Of a stretch of 64,000 nt of DNA, positions 60,700-64,000 are shown one piece after another. The DNA is from Chryseobacterium gleum (GTDB taxonomy: Bacteria; Bacteroidota; Bacteroidia; Flavobacteriales_D; Sanyastnellaceae). Location: contig CAMCVP010000001.1 in NCBI GenBank assembly GCA_945881835.1, forward strand, positions 310,001-374,000, written 5' to 3'. The notes under the pieces are model-generated. The model was not told the origin of the DNA. It ran no database searches and worked only from the letters and a program-made list of their open reading frames with translations. Position 1 is the first letter of the stretch. Each line of letters opens with the position of its first letter. A program made the translations under genes and the position numbers.

Positions 60700-62544
60700 T
60701 TAGTTCTCATTTATTTTCTGAAGTTCAGCCAATTCGAAATACAGGCCTTTGGCTGCAAGCAATTCTTCGTGTGTTCCGGTCTCAACAAGCTGTCCACGCT
60801 GAAGAACAAAGATTTTATCGGCATGATGAACACTGCTTATTCGATGTGAAATAATAATATTCGTTTTGCCTTCACGAATCTTTTTCAGTCCGCGCATGAT
60901 CTTCTCATCTGTCTGTGTGTCAACAGCGGATAGACAATCGTCGAGAAGCAGAATTTCCGGATTGGAAATAATAGCACGCGCAATTGATAGTCTTTGTTTT
61001 TGTCCGCCGCTTAAATTAATTCCGCGTTCGCCTAATAGTGTTTCGTACTTCTCTTCGAATCCTAAAATATTTTCATGCAAATCAGCTGTTTGTGCGGCAC
61101 GCGTAATTTCATTTTTCGAAGCGTCTGCTTTTCCGAAACGGATGTTATTTTCAATGGTATCTGAAAATAAAAACACGTCTTGCGGAACAATACCCATGAG
61201 CGTGCGATAGGTATTGGTTTCTAAAGCGGAAATGTCCTTTCCGTTCATTTCAATGCTTCCGGAAGTAGGCATGTATGCCTTCATGAGCAATTGAACAACA
61301 CTTGATTTTCCAGAACCTGTGTGACCAATAAAGGCAACCGTCTCACCTTTTTTAATGGTCAGGTTCAAATTGTTGATGGCTTCAATGTTTGTCTCGGGAT
61401 AGGTGAAAGAAACATCTTTCAGGTGAAGTGATTCGAATTTCTGAATGGTTTCGTTTCCACTCGGAATAGCAGAAGATTGATTCAGGAAATCAAGGATGCG
61501 TTTCATGCTGGCTTCACCCTTCAATACCAAACTTGTTACCCAACCAACACTTGCGAAAGGCCATGTGAGAAGGTTAACGTAGAATATGAATTGTACAATT
61601 ACCCCGTAGGTGATATTTCCAGCGGCAACTTCTCGCGCACCAATAAATAGAGTGAGTAACGTTGAAAGACCTACGAGCATTCCAATAACCGGCATGAACA
61701 AGGCATCTGTTTTTACCAAATGCATTTGCAATTTTTTGTACGATTGACTTTGCTTGAAGAAGTGATGAATAAAATGATTTTCCAATCCGAATCCTTTCAA
61801 TACACGAATACCGCTCATGCTTTCTTGGACGGTAGTAGAGAGTTCGCTTTGCTGGCGTTGAACGCGTTCTGTTTTTTTATTGATTCTTCGACTCACAAGA
61901 AAAATTCCAACCATCATGAATGGCAAAGGCAATAACGTATAGAGCGTTAGTTTCGGAGAAATGCGATACATAATTCCAATGCACATGGCGAAAAGTACAA
62001 CGAGGTTTAGCGTATACATAACCGCAGGTCCGAGGTACATGCGAACCCGTCCAACATCTTCACTAATGCGGTTCATTAAGTCACCTGTACGATTCACTTT
62101 ATAGAAAGAAACGTCAAGTTTTTGGTAATGCGAATAGATTGAATTTTTAATGTCGAATTCCATCCATCTCGACATAACGATAAGCGTTTGTCTTTGGAAG
62201 AAAAGAAAAATTCCTTTGAAGAGATAGAAGAATAAATAAAGTCCAGCGATGAGTATTGCAATATAGATGACCCAATCATTGAAGGCGCTGTTGTTTCGTA
62301 CTTCAGGAATGTCGTTCGACAGTCCCAGCCAACTGCGAAAAGTGGCAAGTGTTTCAGGATAGTGTATGGTTTGAACTTTCCCTTGCGCAGCATTCAAGGC
62401 TTCAGCTAAAAAGTCAACGCCTTCACCCACAACAATTGGTGCGTAAACGTTGAAGGCGGTGGACAGTACAATGAACAAAGTACCTAGGAAAAATCTTCCA
62501 CGGTATTTCCAAAAAAGGTAGTTGAGTTTAAGTAGTGATTTCAA
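60700..62544 (-). CDS. ABC exporter, MsbA-like fused permease/ATPase
   Basis: This 614-residue half-transporter has six transmembrane helices (about 20-330) and a nucleotide-binding domain with Walker A 'GHTGSGKSS', signature 'LSGGQKQRLSIARAI', Walker B 'ILLLDDCLSAVD', and the H-loop His in 'IISHRISS'. It resembles lipid A/multidrug flippases. It would work as a homodimer or with another half. It lies 2 bp downstream of the TonB receptor stop on the same strand, so they may be cotranscribed. Confidence 0.95.
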   Translation of the reverse strand: MKSLLKLNYLFWKYRGRFFLGTLFIVLSTAFNVYAPIVVGEGVDFLAEALNAAQGKVQTIHYPETLATFRSWLGLSNDIPEVRNNSAFNDWVIYIAILIAGLYLFFYLFKGIFLFFQRQTLIVMSRWMEFDIKNSIYSHYQKLDVSFYKVNRTGDLMNRISEDVGRVRMYLGPAVMYTLNLVVLFAMCIGIMYRISPKLTLYTLLPLPFMMVGIFLVSRRINKKTERVQRQQSELSTTVQESMSGIRVLKGFGLENHFIHHFFKQSQSYKKLQMHLVKTDALFMPVIGMLVGLSTLLTLFIGAREVAAGNITYGVIVQFIFYVNLLTWPFASVGWVTSLVLKGEASMKRILDFLNQSSAIPSGNETIQKFESLHLKDVSFTYPETNIEAINNLNLTIKKGETVAFIGHTGSGKSSVVQLLMKAYMPTSGSIEMNGKDISALETNTYRTLMGIVPQDVFLFSDTIENNIRFGKADASKNEITRAAQTADLHENILGFEEKYETLLGERGINLSGGQKQRLSIARAIISNPEILLLDDCLSAVDTQTDEKIMRGLKKIREGKTNIIISHRISSVHHADKIFVLQRGQLVETGTHEELLAAKGLYFELAELQKINEN

Positions 62545-62546
62545 AA

Positions 62547-64000
62547 TTAGAATTCAAAGTTCCAAGTTATACTTGGTAATATTGGGAACAGGCTGACTTG
62601 TTTCGCTTGTATTTGGAAACCTCCGGCATCTGTCGTTTCGGTTGCGAAGTAGATGAAGTATGGATTCATGCGATTGTATAAATTATACACCGAGAAGTTC
62701 CAACTGCTTTTGAATTTTCGAGGCTCTTCCACCACTTGATTAAGGGCAGCGTCGAAGCGAGATTTCGTAAGTTTTCCTTTCACATTCACAGAGAAATCGG
62801 CACGATGGTAAGGCGCCATTCTGAAGCTGTTACGTTCGCCATACACTTCAACCAAATTTCCTTCGAAGAAATACCGAGATACCGGAAGGGTAATGGCATT
62901 TCCAGTGGCGTAAACGAATACAAATCCTAGATCAACACGAGGAGAAACCGTGTACATTAAAACAAGATTTAAATCGTGACGTCTGTCCCAACGCGTTGGA
63001 TAAGCCTTTCCGTTATTCACTTCTTCGAAGATACGCATGGTCTTGGCCCAAGTGTAACCAACCCATCCTGAGAAATCACCCATTCGTCTTTTCAAAAAGA
63101 ATTCAGCGCCGTAGCTGTATCCTCTTCCGAATACCAAAAGATTATCTATGTTATCACCAACGGTTTGGTCAGGGCTAGAGCCTTCTTTGTAGTCGCTTTG
63201 ATTGCGCATGTCTTTGTAATAAAGCTCAACGCTCGATTCCCAGGTGTCGTCGAAAAAGTTTCGAAAATATCCAATGCTAACTTGCGAGGCAACCTGTGGC
63301 TTCAATCTGTCTGTGCTGGGTAACCAGACGTCGGTAGGAAGTGAGGAAGGTGATAAACTTGTTAAGTGAATGAATTGAAGGTTTCGCGACAGTGCCATTT
63401 TGAAACTCGAAGCTGAATTTATTTCATATCGTGCATTGAAGCGAGGTTCGAAACCAACGTAGTCTTCCACCTTTTTGTTCTTCTCGTAGACAGTGGTAAT
63501 CGGTGTTGTGGATCCGCCAACCGATGAAGTAGATACCGGAAATGTGTATCGCGTGAATGGACCTACGTGCATGAAATAGGGCATGCGCACGCCTGCGTTA
63601 AACCGCCATTTTTCATTTAAATCGAAATCGTCTTGGAAATAGGCGGCAGATTCATGCGAGAATAATTTCACCTGTTCACCTAAATCGAAATCAACTTCTC
63701 CGCTCGAGGCATAAGTGTTATTCGGTGTGAATTTGTGAAAGGTATAGTCAACGCCCCATTTCATGCGGTGAAGAGGATTCGGGAAGTAACTCCATTGAAC
63801 CTTCGTCCCGTAATCACGGATTCCACTACTTAAACCGAAAGTGAATTGGTCTTGTGACCCTTCGAATTGAAAATTATAATCGGTATACGTTAGAATGGCA
63901 TTCATGAAAAGCTTGTTTCCCGATTGGTGTGCCCATCGGATCGTTCCCGTAGTATTTCCCCACGGAATACGTGTTGAAAATCCTCCGCTTTCGCTGTTGA
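62547..64000 (-). CDS. TonB-dependent receptor, C-terminal part (5' end outside the window)
   Basis: The open frame continues to the right edge (at least 484 codons). All of the visible part is beta-barrel: 'TYTDYNFQFEGSQDQFTFG', 'WSYFPNPLHRMKWGVDYTF', 'YSYGAEFFLKRRMGDFSGWVGY', 'YYKDMRNQSDYKEGSSPDQT', and it ends 'FPILPSITWNFEF' with a terminal Phe. The motifs are those of Bacteroidota TonB receptors with a carboxypeptidase-regulatory-like N-terminus, but that part and the plug are off the window. The ligand cannot be inferred. Confidence 0.9.
   Translation of the reverse strand, partial: NSESGGFSTRIPWGNTTGTIRWAHQSGNKLFMNAILTYTDYNFQFEGSQDQFTFGLSSGIRDYGTKVQWSYFPNPLHRMKWGVDYTFHKFTPNNTYASSGEVDFDLGEQVKLFSHESAAYFQDDFDLNEKWRFNAGVRMPYFMHVGPFTRYTFPVSTSSVGGSTTPITTVYEKNKKVEDYVGFEPRFNARYEINSASSFKMALSRNLQFIHLTSLSPSSLPTDVWLPSTDRLKPQVASQVSIGYFRNFFDDTWESSVELYYKDMRNQSDYKEGSSPDQTVGDNIDNLLVFGRGYSYGAEFFLKRRMGDFSGWVGYTWAKTMRIFEEVNNGKAYPTRWDRRHDLNLVLMYTVSPRVDLGFVFVYATGNAITLPVSRYFFEGNLVEVYGERNSFRMAPYHRADFSVNVKGKLTKSRFDAALNQVVEEPRKFKSSWNFSVYNLYNRMNPYFIYFATETTDAGGFQIQAKQVSLFPILPSITWNFEF

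Overview
The window comes from a chromosome of a member of the Bacteroidota, most likely an aquatic Flavobacteriales lineage near the Cryomorphaceae/Crocinitomicaceae; the genus cannot be named from the sequence. The signs are type IX secretion (T9SS) sorting domains of both type A and type B, TonB-dependent receptors, BatA, GWxTD, DUF3467 and DUF2279 proteins, a PorE-like propeller protein, an archaeal-type ProS, RNase Y next to ZapA, TAnnTTTG promoter boxes, and A-rich rather than Shine-Dalgarno leaders. The DNA is moderately AT-rich. I saw no insertion sequence, phage gene, integrase or CRISPR array. There is one tRNA and no rRNA.

Layout. 1-3.8 kb: the 5' part of a very large envelope protein (TPR, propeller, coiled coils, two pentapeptide-repeat linkers, SPOR-like end) cut by the window edge. 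3.9-15.9 kb: DUF423 protein, 2-Cys peroxiredoxin, two T9SS-exported proteins, a lipid kinase, a heme-type TonB receptor with a small anchored protein, an RlpA-like protein and a barrel-like protein. 15.9-16.3 kb: tRNA-Glu, a terminator, and a gene-free stretch with an inverted repeat, degenerate short repeats and a structured element. 16.3-18.8 kb: a lipoprotein with membrane helices, a small membrane protein and a GH29 fucosidase. 18.9-20.9 kb: a three-gene cassette of an Asp/Tyr-rich repeat peptide, a JmjC (ROXA-like) oxygenase and an LTxxQ-type exported protein. This is the best candidate for an undescribed system. 20.9-32.8 kb: housekeeping and envelope genes (ProS, RlmB, RmuC, GWxTD, Omp85-like, OsmC, LipA). 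32.9-46.8 kb: a second T9SS propeller protein, GAPDH, a YjjG nucleotidase, a dihydroorotase homologue that has lost catalytic residues and is coupled to a BatA/VWA protein, a Cys/Met PLP enzyme, an unrecognised exported protein and RNase Y. 46.8-64 kb: ZapA plus a coiled-coil partner, M23 peptidase, ACMSD, an oligopeptide-binding lipoprotein, a nuclease-family lipoprotein, an H1-like protein, DUF2279, MltG, an acetyltransferase, Wza-like and RfbC proteins, a CoA-transferase, photolyase, TIGR01777 protein, an MsbA-like exporter and a second TonB receptor cut by the right edge.

Genes are dense and alternate between strands. Same-strand neighbours are often coupled by ATGA overlaps. Many convergent pairs end in a 4-bp shared stop (YTAR), while others are separated by strong hairpin terminators. 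Several promoter boxes lie so close to the start codon that nearly leaderless mRNAs are expected. Apart from the windows' two truncated ends, I saw no clear pseudogene.
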